From: Actinacidiphila acididurans
Lineage (GTDB): Bacteria > Actinomycetota > Actinomycetes > Streptomycetales > Streptomycetaceae
Length of the DNA stretch: 64,000 bases
Direction of reading: 5' to 3'
Assembly (NCBI RefSeq): GCF_016918855.1
Contig: NZ_JADKYB010000009.1
Span: 186,001-250,000, forward strand
In this document: positions 14,211 through 22,442 of the stretch, one piece after another
Position numbering within the stretch: the first letter of the stretch is position 1
How the letters are laid out: each line of letters starts with the position of its first letter
Program-made: the position numbers and the translations under genes
Notes under the pieces: model-generated
What the model was told of the DNA's origin: nothing
Databases searched by the model: none
The model's input: the letters and a program-made list of their open reading frames with translations, nothing else

Positions 14211-16376
14211 TCAGTACAGCTGGTAGCCCTTCCAGCCGGTGGCGATCTTCACCATTGTGGCGAGGCCGCCCTTGCCGTTGCCCGACCAGCGCCACAGGTA
14301 GCCGTTGCGGTCCAGGCCGACCAGGTCGGCCCGGCCGTCGCCGGTGATGTCGCCCACCCCGACCAGGGAGGTGACGGTGGCGAAGCCGGTCCCGATCTTC
14401 ACCCGCGTGTGCCAGCCGCCGCCTGCGGTTCCCGACCAGCGCCACAGGTTGCCGGAGCGGTCGGTCGCCAGGAGGTCGCCGATGCCGTCGCCGTCGAGGT
14501 CGCCGGCGCCCACCAGTTTGGTGTAGCCCGACAGGCTCCAGCCGACCCTGCGCCGGGGCTCGAAGCCGCCCTTGCCGTCCTGCGCGTACAGCCACAGGTC
14601 GCCCTTGTGGTCCTCGGCGAGCAGGTCGACGCGGTTGTCGCCGGTCTGGTCGCCGGCTGCGACCAGGGCGGTGTACTGGTTCCAGCCCATGCCCAGGGAG
14701 TAGCTGCGGATGTTCGGCGGGTAGGAGGGGATGCCGCCCCCGCAGTCGCCCTGCCAGATCCTCAGCTCACCGCTGGGCAGACGGACCAGCGTGTCGTTGC
14801 AGCGGTAGCCGCCGATGTCGCCGAAGGGCACCGCGAGGTAGCCCGACGACCAGCCGGCCACGGAGTGCTTGCCCGACAGGACGAAGCCGCCGCTGCCGTT
14901 GCCCGTCAGCACCGTCGCCGCGCCGGATGGGGTGACCCTGATCAGGTCGCCGATGCCGTCGCGCCCGTAGTCGTGGCGCTCGACGGCCTTGACGCTCACC
15001 TGCCCGGTGAGTGCGGCCGTGTCCCCGGGACGGTCGGCCGCGGTCGCACTGAACGTCCACAGGTAGGTCCCGGTGGGCACCAGCGCTCCGGAGGCGTCGC
15101 GTCCGATCCAGTTGGGGTAGTCGTACCTGGCGTCGGCGGGCAGGTGCCCGCGGGTCGGCCCGCCGGAGGTCGTCCACACGACCCTGCCGGTGGCCGCGCT
15201 GCGGACCTGGAGGGTCCAGGAGGAGACCGGCTTGGACATCGACCAGTCGGGCCACCAGTAGGGCGCCGAACCGCGCTGGTCGGTGACCGTGTCCACCGTG
15301 GCGGGCACCATGGTGAGGTTCGAGGTGGTCGCCCGCGGCATCAGCACCCGGATGCCCGAGTCGGCGTCGATCAGCGCGGTCCCGCCGCCGAACCGGTCCA
15401 CCGTCCAGTACAGGCCGCGCTGGTCGGCCGCGACGCCGGGGCGGGACGGCAGATCGGCCAGGTCCTGGGTGTCGACGGTGCCGCCGGCCCCCTGGGGCAG
15501 GTAGCCGATCCGCAGCTTGGTCCCGGCCGCGTCCTGGGTGACGAGGTAGCCGTCGGCGAGCATGCCGTAGCCGGACTCCACCGGGAGCAGCCGCCCGGCG
15601 GCCAGGTCGTACACCCCCGCGCTGCCGTCCGGGCCGCACGACCAGTAGATCCAGTGGGACACGGCCTGCAGGTCGGTGATGGCGCAGTCCGCGCCCACGG
15701 ACACCGTGCGGCCGGGCTTCATCGCCGGCAGTTCGGTGGCGGTCACCGTGCCCTGCTGCGCGCCGGTGCCCGCCGTCCACAGGGTGTTCTCCCACAGGGC
15801 GGCCGCCGTGGGGGCGCTCTGCCTCAACTGGCGCGGGTACGCATGGCTGTAGCGCGCGTCGAGCACGTACTGCCGCTGCGGCGTTCCGCGCCGCACCACG
15901 GTGTAGCCGCCGGCGGCGGCCACCACGCTCACGTCCGTGTCGTGCGAGGCGTAGCCCTGCGCCGCCATGCCGTTCATGTCGTCGGCCCAGCCGGTGGCGG
16001 TCAGGCGCCGGCAGGCCGCGGTGCACTTCACCAGGCCGTCGTCCGGGTTGCCGTAGTCGAGCAGTTCGCTGCGCTCGAACGTGCCGACCGCCGGCGTGCC
16101 GTCCGCCCCCAGGGACACGTCGGCGGCCGAGACCCAGTTCTCCGTGCCGTCGTAGGAGTCGTACACGTCGGTGCCGACGAACAGCCGGCCCTGGTCCAGC
16201 GCGAGCCCGCCGTTCTGCCAGGCCGGCGCCCCGGTGCCGGCGACCGTGGCCGGCGGCACCGTCACCGACGGCATGTCGTCGGCCGGCCCGGCCGCCATGG
16301 CCGGAACCCCCGGCAGCCCGGCGGCCAGCGCCATCATCATTCCCGATCCGATCAGTAACGTCCGTCTGCGGCGCAT
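14211..16376 (-). CDS. Secreted FG-GAP/VCBS-repeat beta-propeller protein
   Basis: The product has 721 residues. The signal peptide is MRRRRTLLIGSGMMMALAAGLPG with cleavage near AMAAG (residues 1-29). Residues 30-450 carry WD/PQQ-like blade segments, and a FlgD/Ig-like module follows (about 390-460: TSGGPTRGHLPADARYDYP, TGTYLWTFSA). The C-terminal 260 residues are FG-GAP repeats with Ca-binding DxDxDG-like loops (DYGRDGIGDL, GDQTGDNRVDLL, GDLDGDGIGDLL, GDITGDGRADLV, each followed by a LWLY/LWRW blade). It is exported by Sec and probably binds surface glycans or proteins. No catalytic motif is seen. The start ATG 16376 begins the basic n-region. Confidence 0.85.
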   Translation of the reverse strand: MRRRRTLLIGSGMMMALAAGLPGVPAMAAGPADDMPSVTVPPATVAGTGAPAWQNGGLALDQGRLFVGTDVYDSYDGTENWVSAADVSLGADGTPAVGTFERSELLDYGNPDDGLVKCTAACRRLTATGWADDMNGMAAQGYASHDTDVSVVAAAGGYTVVRRGTPQRQYVLDARYSHAYPRQLRQSAPTAAALWENTLWTAGTGAQQGTVTATELPAMKPGRTVSVGADCAITDLQAVSHWIYWSCGPDGSAGVYDLAAGRLLPVESGYGMLADGYLVTQDAAGTKLRIGYLPQGAGGTVDTQDLADLPSRPGVAADQRGLYWTVDRFGGGTALIDADSGIRVLMPRATTSNLTMVPATVDTVTDQRGSAPYWWPDWSMSKPVSSWTLQVRSAATGRVVWTTSGGPTRGHLPADARYDYPNWIGRDASGALVPTGTYLWTFSATAADRPGDTAALTGQVSVKAVERHDYGRDGIGDLIRVTPSGAATVLTGNGSGGFVLSGKHSVAGWSSGYLAVPFGDIGGYRCNDTLVRLPSGELRIWQGDCGGGIPSYPPNIRSYSLGMGWNQYTALVAAGDQTGDNRVDLLAEDHKGDLWLYAQDGKGGFEPRRRVGWSLSGYTKLVGAGDLDGDGIGDLLATDRSGNLWRWSGTAGGGWHTRVKIGTGFATVTSLVGVGDITGDGRADLVGLDRNGYLWRWSGNGKGGLATMVKIATGWKGYQLY

Positions 16377-16566
16377 CCGAACCCCCACCCCGGCTTTCTT
16401 TCCGATCGCTTTCACGTGTGCTGCACGTCCGTGCTGCACGTCGCAATGCCAGACCGGGCCGGGCACCGGGGGGTTGTGGTCGCACGGGCCCGCGCCGCGG
16501 GTGTTCGGCCCCCGTTGACAGTCCGTACACCGTGAGGTCGCCGGGGCATCGGCCGGCCGCAAGGTT

Positions 16567-17724
16567 TCAGCCGGCGGCCGGCCGGGCGGGACCGGCCGGG
16601 TGCGGCGCCGCGGGCGTCCAGGTGAGGGCGAGCAGCGCCGCGTCGTCGTTCGTGTGTCCGTCGGCGTAGTCGTACGCGTCCTGCTGGAGCCAGTCCAGCA
16701 GGCGGCCCGGGTCGATGTGCCCGGGGTGGGTGCGCAGGTAGTGGGTCAGGCGCAGGGGCAGGGGGTAGAAAATGCCGGCCGCGTCGCGGGTCTCGGTGAG
16801 TCCGTCGGTGAACGTCAGGAGGGTGTCGCCGGGCCGCAGACGGGTGTCGGCGGTGGCCGCGCCGGCGTGCGGGGCGTGGGGGTGCGGCACCGGGTTGCGC
16901 AGGCCGAGCGGCAGCCCCGGCGGCACGGCCAGTTCGAGCACGCTCTCGCCGCTCAGGACCAGCGGCGCCGGGTGCCCGCACGACAGCACCTGCATGCGTC
17001 CGTCGGGGTGCATCTCGACCAGGAGGGCGGTGACGAAGGACTCGGCGTCGTCCAGATGGCGGCGCAGGCTCGTGTCGAGCCGTTGGGCCAGGTCGTCGAG
17101 GCCGGAGGGTTCGTAGGCGGCCTCGCGGAAGGCGCCGAGGACGGCGGCGGCGGTGGCCACGGCGTCCAGCCCCTTGCCGCGGACGTCGCCGATGAGGGCG
17201 CGCAGGCCCTGCTCGGTGTCGGCGACCGCGTACAGGTCGCCTCCGATACGGGCGAACTGCGCGGCGGCCCGGTAGTTGGCGGCGGTGCGGAACGGCCCCA
17301 CGGCGGCGGGCGGCGGGCGCAGCACCGCGCGCTGCGCGGTTTCGGCGACCGAGGTGACCTCGCGCAGCCGGAAGGCCTCGCGGTCACGGCGCTGGACCAC
17401 GAAGCAGGCGACGACCGCGACCGCCAGAACCGTCGCGGTGGTGCCGATCGTGACGTCCGTGCGCCCGTGGTCGACCGGCAGCAGGGCCCAGCGGGTGGCG
17501 ACGATCACCAGGGCCGCACTGATGACCACCGGCGGGCGGAAGGCCAGTGCGAGGATGACCGGGACCGCGATCAGGATCGGGGGGATCTGCACGCGGCTGG
17601 CGAACTCCAGGCCGACCACCAGGCCGTACAGCACGACGGCGGTCGCCAGGGAGACGATGCGGACGACCCGGGGCGTTCTCGGCCTGGCATCACTGGTGCC
17701 GGCATCACTGGTGTGCGTCGGCAC
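16567..17724 (-). CDS. Membrane-anchored SpoIIE/PP2C-type phosphatase
   Basis: The product has 385 residues from GTG 17724. Residues about 20-110 form three transmembrane segments (IVSLATAVVLYGLVVGL, ILIAVPVILALAF, AVLAVAVVACFVV) with little outside sequence. A short linker leads to the SpoIIE domain (about 150-370): FARIGGDLYAV, LIGDVRGKGLDAV, VLSCGHPAPLVL, GDTLLTFTDGLTETR, NDDAALLALTW. All metal-binding aspartates are present. This is the small integral-membrane PP2C type common in Streptomyces, which likely acts on anti-anti-sigma factors at the membrane. It lies 190 bases upstream of, and on the same strand as, the FG-GAP gene. The signal is unknown. Confidence 0.92.
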   Translation of the reverse strand: MPTHTSDAGTSDARPRTPRVVRIVSLATAVVLYGLVVGLEFASRVQIPPILIAVPVILALAFRPPVVISAALVIVATRWALLPVDHGRTDVTIGTTATVLAVAVVACFVVQRRDREAFRLREVTSVAETAQRAVLRPPPAAVGPFRTAANYRAAAQFARIGGDLYAVADTEQGLRALIGDVRGKGLDAVATAAAVLGAFREAAYEPSGLDDLAQRLDTSLRRHLDDAESFVTALLVEMHPDGRMQVLSCGHPAPLVLSGESVLELAVPPGLPLGLRNPVPHPHAPHAGAATADTRLRPGDTLLTFTDGLTETRDAAGIFYPLPLRLTHYLRTHPGHIDPGRLLDWLQQDAYDYADGHTNDDAALLALTWTPAAPHPAGPARPAAG

Positions 17725-18039
17725 CTGCCACCCTCCTCGGGGTCACCACTGCGTCACCACGGCCCGCGGCCCGGCCTGCCCGCCGCGTACGGTGGCGGCA
17801 CCCCGCGCAACACGCAGCGCCTCCCCCGCGGCATCCGAGCCCGCACGCACACCGGGCACACCGGGCATGTCGGTCATGAAAGAAGAATCGCCCCGTGCGG
17901 CGGAGAGCAGGGGTGTGCCACTCCGCTCCGGGTCGAATGACCGCTCCCGCCCGAACGACGCTCCCGCCCGAACGACGCTCCGGCCCGGACGGCCGCGGGG
18001 CGCGGGGCCGGTCCGTCGGCCCCTGGGACTCCCTCGGGA
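17725..18039. other. 315-bp intergenic region with a 17-bp tandem repeat
   Basis: This separates the membrane phosphatase start from the end of the gene at 18040. At 17934-17985 three units of 17-18 bp (core CGAACGACGCTCCCGCC) stand in tandem. A 44-codon minus-strand frame (17743-17877) begins MTDMPGVPGV but has no good ribosome site and is not called. No other feature is seen. Confidence 0.5.
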
Positions 18040-18528
18040 CTACGCGGCCGCGTTGAGCTGCCGGTCGGGGCGGCAGACGGGGCAGGGCGCGGTGTCGGGA
18101 CGGGTGAGCGCGGTGCGGGCCTGGTCGGTGGTGGCGGGGCGGGCCAGGTCGCGGCAGGCGCGGCAGGCGCCGCGGTGCACGATCCGGGCCGGTCCCCGGT
18201 CCACGCCGAAGTACACCGGCTCCTCCACGACCCAGGCCGGCGTGATGCCGTGCCGCTCGGTCGGCACCTGGTCGTACGCCTGGCCCGCGATCGGCTCGCA
18301 GCGCTCGGCCGGCGCGCGGAAGTCCACGGGCGCGGGCTCGTCGGTCAGGCGGCCGCGGGTCTCGGTGGCGGAGGGGAGGTGGATGCGCAGGTCGTACCAC
18401 CACCTGCCGTCGGCCTCGCGGCGGCGGCGCCTGACCACGGCGTAGAGCCGCTGCCCGTCGTGCAGCCGGACCCGTACCAGGGGGCCGTCGGCCTGCGGCA
18501 GCTCCTCGCCCTCGCTCCCTGCGCTCAC
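18040..18528 (-). CDS. Small conserved actinobacterial protein, unknown function (DUF6233-like tail)
   Basis: The product has 162 residues from GTG 18528. The first half is a small beta-rich region (VRVRLHDGQRLYAVV, then RWWYDLRIHLPS). The second half has a histidine/cysteine set: IVHRGACRACRDL, then APCPVCRPD. The ending HRGxC, then CxxCRP resembles the tail of the DUF6233-type proteins common in Streptomyces, where a His/Cys cluster could bind zinc. The match is from memory of the pattern only. TAGAAT stands 7 bases upstream of the start codon, so the message is probably leaderless. No operon partner. Confidence 0.7.
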   Translation of the reverse strand: MSAGSEGEELPQADGPLVRVRLHDGQRLYAVVRRRRREADGRWWYDLRIHLPSATETRGRLTDEPAPVDFRAPAERCEPIAGQAYDQVPTERHGITPAWVVEEPVYFGVDRGPARIVHRGACRACRDLARPATTDQARTALTRPDTAPCPVCRPDRQLNAAA

Positions 18529-18532
18529 TGTT

Positions 18533-18552
18533 CGGATTCTAGTTCGAATCCG
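18533..18552 (-). promoter_or_regulatory. Putative leaderless promoter with dyad for the 18040-18528 gene
   Basis: On the minus strand TAGAAT (18541-18536) ends 7 bases before the GTG, the normal distance from -10 to the transcription start, so the start codon would be at or near +1. The -10 sits inside a dyad CGGATTC-6-GAATCCG (18533-18552), a possible operator. No good -35 is seen. Confidence 0.5.
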
Positions 18553-18580
18553 GGGTCGGGGCCGCCCGGCGCCGGCCGCC

Positions 18581-19591
18581 CTACGCCATCGCGGTGCGGC
18601 CGGCCGGGAACAGCCCGGGCGCGGGGCCTAGGCGGTAGTCCTTGGGCGCGGCGCCGTAGGCGGACCGGAAGGCCCGGGTGAAGGTGGCGTGGTCCTTGAA
18701 GCCCCAGCGGGCCGCGATCTGGTGGATGGGCACGCCGTGCAGTGCCGGGTCGGTCAGGTCGCGCCGGGCGTGTTCCAGGCGCTGCTGCCGGATCCAGGCC
18801 GCGACGGTGGTCTCGCGGGTCCGGAACAGGCGGTGCAGGTAGCTCGTGGAGACGTGGTGGGCGGCGGCGACGGTCTCCGGCGACAGCTGCGGGTCGCCCA
18901 GGTGCTGCCGGATGAACGTCTCGATGCTCAGCAGCAGCGTCCGGTGGCGCGGGCCGTCCGGCAGCGGGCCGTCCTCGTCGAGGTGATGGGCGACCACGGA
19001 GGTCAGCAGGTCCTGGGCGAGCAGTCCCAGCCGGGGCAGATCGTGCGGCCGGTAGCCGGCGGTGTCCGCGGTCAGGTCGGCCAGGAACTGGGCCAGCAGC
19101 CCCCCGAAGCCGGTCCGCGCGGGCAGCGGCCTGGCCAGCAACCGCCCCAGCCCGTCGGAGGGCAACGGCACTCCCAGCAGCGCCCGCGGAATGTGGGCAC
19201 GTACCGCCCGGGCCGTTCCGCCGTCGGCGGCGAGCTGGATGCGGAAGGGCTGCGAACTGTCGTACAGCGCGAGGTGACGGGTGTCCAGCCGTGTCTCCCG
19301 CCCGGCCTGGCCGAGCACGAGCGTGCCGGCCACGGGCACGATGACCGAGCACAGCTCCGGGTCGGCCCGCCGGATCAGCCGCGGGGTCCGCAGCACCTGG
19401 CAGTACGACAGCGTCACCTCGGCCACGTCCACCGCCGCGAGCTCCAGCGTCCGCAAGGTCGCCCGCAGGTCCTGCGGGGTGTCGCCGGCCACGCGCATGG
19501 GGTGCACGCTGTCGACCCAGATGTCGTCCAGGGCGGCCAGCCGCTCCCGCGCCGGCAGGTCCTCGCTCCGGAACACCGTCTTGAGCAGCAT
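18581..19591 (-). CDS. AraC-family regulator (AraC-binding-like N-terminus)
   Basis: The product has 336 residues. The N-terminal half (about 1-200) is the AraC_binding_2 type (VFRSEDLPARERLAALDD, VEVTLSY-like strands, LALYDSSQPFRIQ). The C-terminal 110 residues carry two helix-turn-helix motifs: LSPETVAAAHHVSTSYLHRLFR and IHQIAARWGFKDHATFTRAF, followed by the family ending GAAPKDYR. It is a DNA-binding activator or repressor with a small-molecule-sensing cupin-like domain. The ATG at 19591 aligns with the start of its paralogue at 47517. Its promoter region lies next to the alpha-galactosidase terminator, on the same strand, so it may read the same signal, but no operator was identified. Confidence 0.9.
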   Translation of the reverse strand: MLLKTVFRSEDLPARERLAALDDIWVDSVHPMRVAGDTPQDLRATLRTLELAAVDVAEVTLSYCQVLRTPRLIRRADPELCSVIVPVAGTLVLGQAGRETRLDTRHLALYDSSQPFRIQLAADGGTARAVRAHIPRALLGVPLPSDGLGRLLARPLPARTGFGGLLAQFLADLTADTAGYRPHDLPRLGLLAQDLLTSVVAHHLDEDGPLPDGPRHRTLLLSIETFIRQHLGDPQLSPETVAAAHHVSTSYLHRLFRTRETTVAAWIRQQRLEHARRDLTDPALHGVPIHQIAARWGFKDHATFTRAFRSAYGAAPKDYRLGPAPGLFPAGRTAMA

Positions 19592-19646
19592 CCCCACACC
19601 CCCCACGTACGGAACACGCACGGAACCCGTACGCACACGATAAGGA

Positions 19647-19685
19647 CTCCGGCTGCCGCCCGCGCTCGGCGGACGGCAGCCGGAG
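19647..19685 (-). terminator. Hairpin terminator after the alpha-galactosidase gene
   Basis: Perfect 12-bp arms CTCCGGCTGCCG (19647-19658) and CGGCAGCCGGAG (19674-19685) have a 15-base loop. The hairpin lies 24 bases past the stop of the gene at 19709 and upstream of the AraC gene. Confidence 0.8.
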
Positions 19686-19708
19686 ACGTCATCGGCCGGG
19701 GCCGGGGC

Positions 19709-21985
19709 CTACGGGGTGGTGGAGAAGTCGTCGAAGTCCACTTCGCCGAAGGTGCCGTCGGCGTGGGAGATGGCGAACATGCCGACGTCCTGGGTGGGCT
19801 TGGCCGACGGGACGCTGACGGTGCCGACCAGGGTCCAGTGGCTGTCGTCGGTGGAGTAGTAGCCGGAGTAGGTGGTGCCGGTGCGGACCAGCTTGAGCCA
19901 GGAGGGGTAGGTCGCGGCGGCGATGGAGTCCTGCGAGTCCAGGATCCCGTCGCCGTTGCTGTCCCAGTCCAGCAGGTAGCCGTTGCCGGGTGTCTCGACC
20001 AGGGCCAGGTAGCCGGGCGAGCCGTTGGCGTTCGTGATGTCGTTGCGGACCATGATCCCGGCCTTGGCCCACTGGTTGGTGTTCGTCTGGGAGTTGATCT
20101 TCACGGTGGTGGTGGAGCCGTCGTGCTCGGCGCCGGGCCGGTAGACCGCGCCGTACTCGTTGGTGGTGTCCCACAGGTCGGCGCCCTGGGCGCGGATGCC
20201 GATCTGGCTCCCGTACTGGCTGAAGTCCGCCGTGGTGGACGCGTAGGTCCGGTACGGCGCCTGGACCGGCTGGTCGAGGATCACGGTGTCGCCGACCGCG
20301 AGCCTGCCGGTGGCGCCGGTCCGGTCCCGGTAGGTCGCGGCGCCCTTGACCGTACTGGACTCGAACGGTCCGGCCAGCGGCGGCAGGGTCACCCTGAAGG
20401 CGGCCGAGGCCGTGCCGCCGGCGGGCACCTTGTCGAACCGGGTGGGGGAGAGCGGGGTGACCTTGACGCCGGACCCGCCGGCCAGCGTCAGGCCGACCCC
20501 GGTGACCGGGACGGTGCCGTGGTCGGAGAACACCTCGGTGGCGGTGCGCTCGGTGCTGCCCGCGGCGGCCTGCTGCCAGGTCAGTGCCACCGACGTCATC
20601 GGCGCCAGACCGGCGGCGGGGTGGCCGAGCCGGTGCACCCGGTACAGCGCCACGCCGTGCGGGGCCACGTCGGCGGCGACGGTGCCGGTGGACTCCACGC
20701 GCTTACCCGTCCACAGGTCGCTCACCGCGTAGTCGGGACCGGCCGGCAGCCCGAGCGCGGCGGCGGTCGTGCCCACCTCGCGCGGGTCGTCGCCGGTGTT
20801 GAACAGGCCGACGATCGCGTCGCCGTTCTGCTCGGTCTTGGCGAACACCTGGGTCGTCGAGGTGGACGCGATCCGGTGGGCGTCGGTCGCGTCCTGGTCG
20901 ACGGCCAGCACGTCGGTGTTCTTCAGCAGCGTGAGGTCTTCGGGGTCCAGGTGGGTGAGGTCGGTGCCGAGCATGAGCGGGGAGGCGGCCAGCGACCACA
21001 GGCTCATCTGCGTCTTGCGCTCGTCGAGGGTCAGCCCGTCGTTCGCGCCGTTGCCGATCTCGAGGGAGTCGTAGTCGTTGAAGCCGCCCGGCCCGCCGTA
21101 GGGGGCCCAGGCCGCGACCTGATTGAACCGGGAGGTGATGGAGGACCAGGTGGTCAGCGGGTAGCTGCTGCCGCCCGGGCCGCAGTAGCACTCGATGTCG
21201 CCGCCGGTGCGCCAGCCGTTGGACAGTTTGTTCCAGGTGGCGGCGTTGTTGATGTCAAGGCTGTTGGACAGCTCCAGGTGGATCGGGCGGCTGGTGCCGC
21301 GCAGCGCCTGGGACCAGGCCTGCACGTCAGCCACGTCGGGGGTGCCGACGCCGTCGATCTTGACGTAGTCCACGCCCCATCCGGCGAACTGCTTGGCCCA
21401 GGAGTCGATGAACTCCTGCGCGCCGGGCTTGGTGTAGTCGATGCCGACCATGCCGCCGCAGTTGTAGTTCGCCTCACCGGCGGTCGTGGCGATGTCCTGC
21501 GCGTGGTACGGCGTGCCCTCGATCGGCGTGTTCGCCGCCACGGCCTGCTTCGAGATGCCCGGCGTGACGTACAGGCCGAACTTCAGCCCCAGGGAGTGGA
21601 CGTAGTCGGCGACGGCCTGGATGCCGTTCTCCGAGCCCTGGGAGGGGAACTTGGCGGTGTCGGTGGCCCACCGGCCGTACTCGTCCACCGCCGGGCCCTG
21701 ACCGCCCGGGCAGGGGTACCAGAAGTCGTCGACGTTGACGTACTGGTAGCCCACCGAGGCCAGGCCGCTGTCCTTCATCGCCCGGGCGGTGGCCTCGATG
21801 GTCTGCGCCGTGGGGTCGTGCCGGACGAAACTCCAACTGCTCCAGCCCAGCGCGGGCTTGGCCCCCACCCCGTTGTCCTCGGCGTGGGCCGCGGGTGCGC
21901 CGGTGGCGGCTGTGCCCACCGCTCCCGCGACGACCAGCAGCCCGGCCGCGAGTGCGGCCCGCAGGGCTTTGACGGGTCTGTACAT
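19709..21985 (-). CDS. Secreted GH27 alpha-galactosidase with NEW3-like and C-terminal beta-sandwich domains
   Basis: The product has 758 residues. A signal peptide (1-35, cleavage near AHA-ED) is followed by a GH27 TIM barrel (about 40-320). The barrel has KPALGWSSW, QYVNVDDFW, WGVDYVKIDG (nucleophile Asp211) and RTGGDIECY (acid/base Asp263). A beta-sandwich alpha-galactosidase C-terminal domain (to about 430) follows, then an NPCBM-associated NEW3-type domain (about 445-550: GLTLAGGSGVKVTP) and a laminin-G/DUF1349-like sandwich (about 565-758: WAKAGIMVRND, DYSTDDSHW-type YYSTDDSHWTLVG). The enzyme hydrolyses terminal alpha-galactosyl residues of galactomannan or melibiose-type sugars outside the cell. 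Close homologues may act on beta-L-arabinopyranosides, so substrate is not fixed. A promoter with a palindrome lies 230 bases upstream. Confidence 0.93.
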   Translation of the reverse strand: MYRPVKALRAALAAGLLVVAGAVGTAATGAPAAHAEDNGVGAKPALGWSSWSFVRHDPTAQTIEATARAMKDSGLASVGYQYVNVDDFWYPCPGGQGPAVDEYGRWATDTAKFPSQGSENGIQAVADYVHSLGLKFGLYVTPGISKQAVAANTPIEGTPYHAQDIATTAGEANYNCGGMVGIDYTKPGAQEFIDSWAKQFAGWGVDYVKIDGVGTPDVADVQAWSQALRGTSRPIHLELSNSLDINNAATWNKLSNGWRTGGDIECYCGPGGSSYPLTTWSSITSRFNQVAAWAPYGGPGGFNDYDSLEIGNGANDGLTLDERKTQMSLWSLAASPLMLGTDLTHLDPEDLTLLKNTDVLAVDQDATDAHRIASTSTTQVFAKTEQNGDAIVGLFNTGDDPREVGTTAAALGLPAGPDYAVSDLWTGKRVESTGTVAADVAPHGVALYRVHRLGHPAAGLAPMTSVALTWQQAAAGSTERTATEVFSDHGTVPVTGVGLTLAGGSGVKVTPLSPTRFDKVPAGGTASAAFRVTLPPLAGPFESSTVKGAATYRDRTGATGRLAVGDTVILDQPVQAPYRTYASTTADFSQYGSQIGIRAQGADLWDTTNEYGAVYRPGAEHDGSTTTVKINSQTNTNQWAKAGIMVRNDITNANGSPGYLALVETPGNGYLLDWDSNGDGILDSQDSIAAATYPSWLKLVRTGTTYSGYYSTDDSHWTLVGTVSVPSAKPTQDVGMFAISHADGTFGEVDFDDFSTTP

Positions 21986-22215
21986 ACGTCCTCCTCAACG
22001 GCCGCGCCCTGACAGCGCGGCAGTCCATGACGTGGTGTCCGCCCCGCAAGCACCCTGCGGACGTCCCTTTGCGCGCAGGGCGGTTCGGCGGCCCGGCGGG
22101 GGCCGCCCGTCGGTGTGCTCGACACCGGGTACGAGGCGGGGAGATGTGCGGCATCAGGCGCGGTGAGGCGACCAACCTCCCGCGAGAGCGAACAGAATCA
22201 AACGTGACCCGTCAG

Positions 22216-22245
22216 ATATCACCAACATGTTGTTGCGCCTGTCAA
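22216..22245 (-). promoter_or_regulatory. Consensus promoter with internal palindrome upstream of the alpha-galactosidase
   Basis: Reading the minus strand, TTGACA (22245-22240) is followed by an 18-base spacer and TGATAT (22221-22216), close to the housekeeping consensus. The spacer contains the perfect 10-bp palindrome CAACATGTTG (22223-22232), well placed for a LacI- or ROK-type sugar repressor. This leaves a 5' leader of about 220 bases before ATG 21985; the leader has no obvious structure. Confidence 0.65.
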
Positions 22246-22442
22246 GCACTTGGACACGAGCGCTGCGGCGCGGTCCTGCGGGACGGGCGGTACGGGAGGG
22301 GCGAGTTCGGCGATGCGACGACGTTTCCGGACTCGCCCGTAAGGAACGGCCTTTGACCACTCCGGAGCACCGGTCGCCGGGGGGCTTCGCGGCTGGGCGG
22401 AAGGCCCCCTTCCGCCCCGGGGTGGTGCATACCCTGACATGT

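Noticed and set aside
17743..17877. 44-codon minus-strand frame starting MTDMPGVPGV
   Set aside because: No ribosome site and no family; may be chance in GC-rich DNA.
18541..18552. GTTCGAATCC sequence like a tRNA T-loop
   Set aside because: No acceptor, D or anticodon arms around it; it belongs to the dyad of a promoter.
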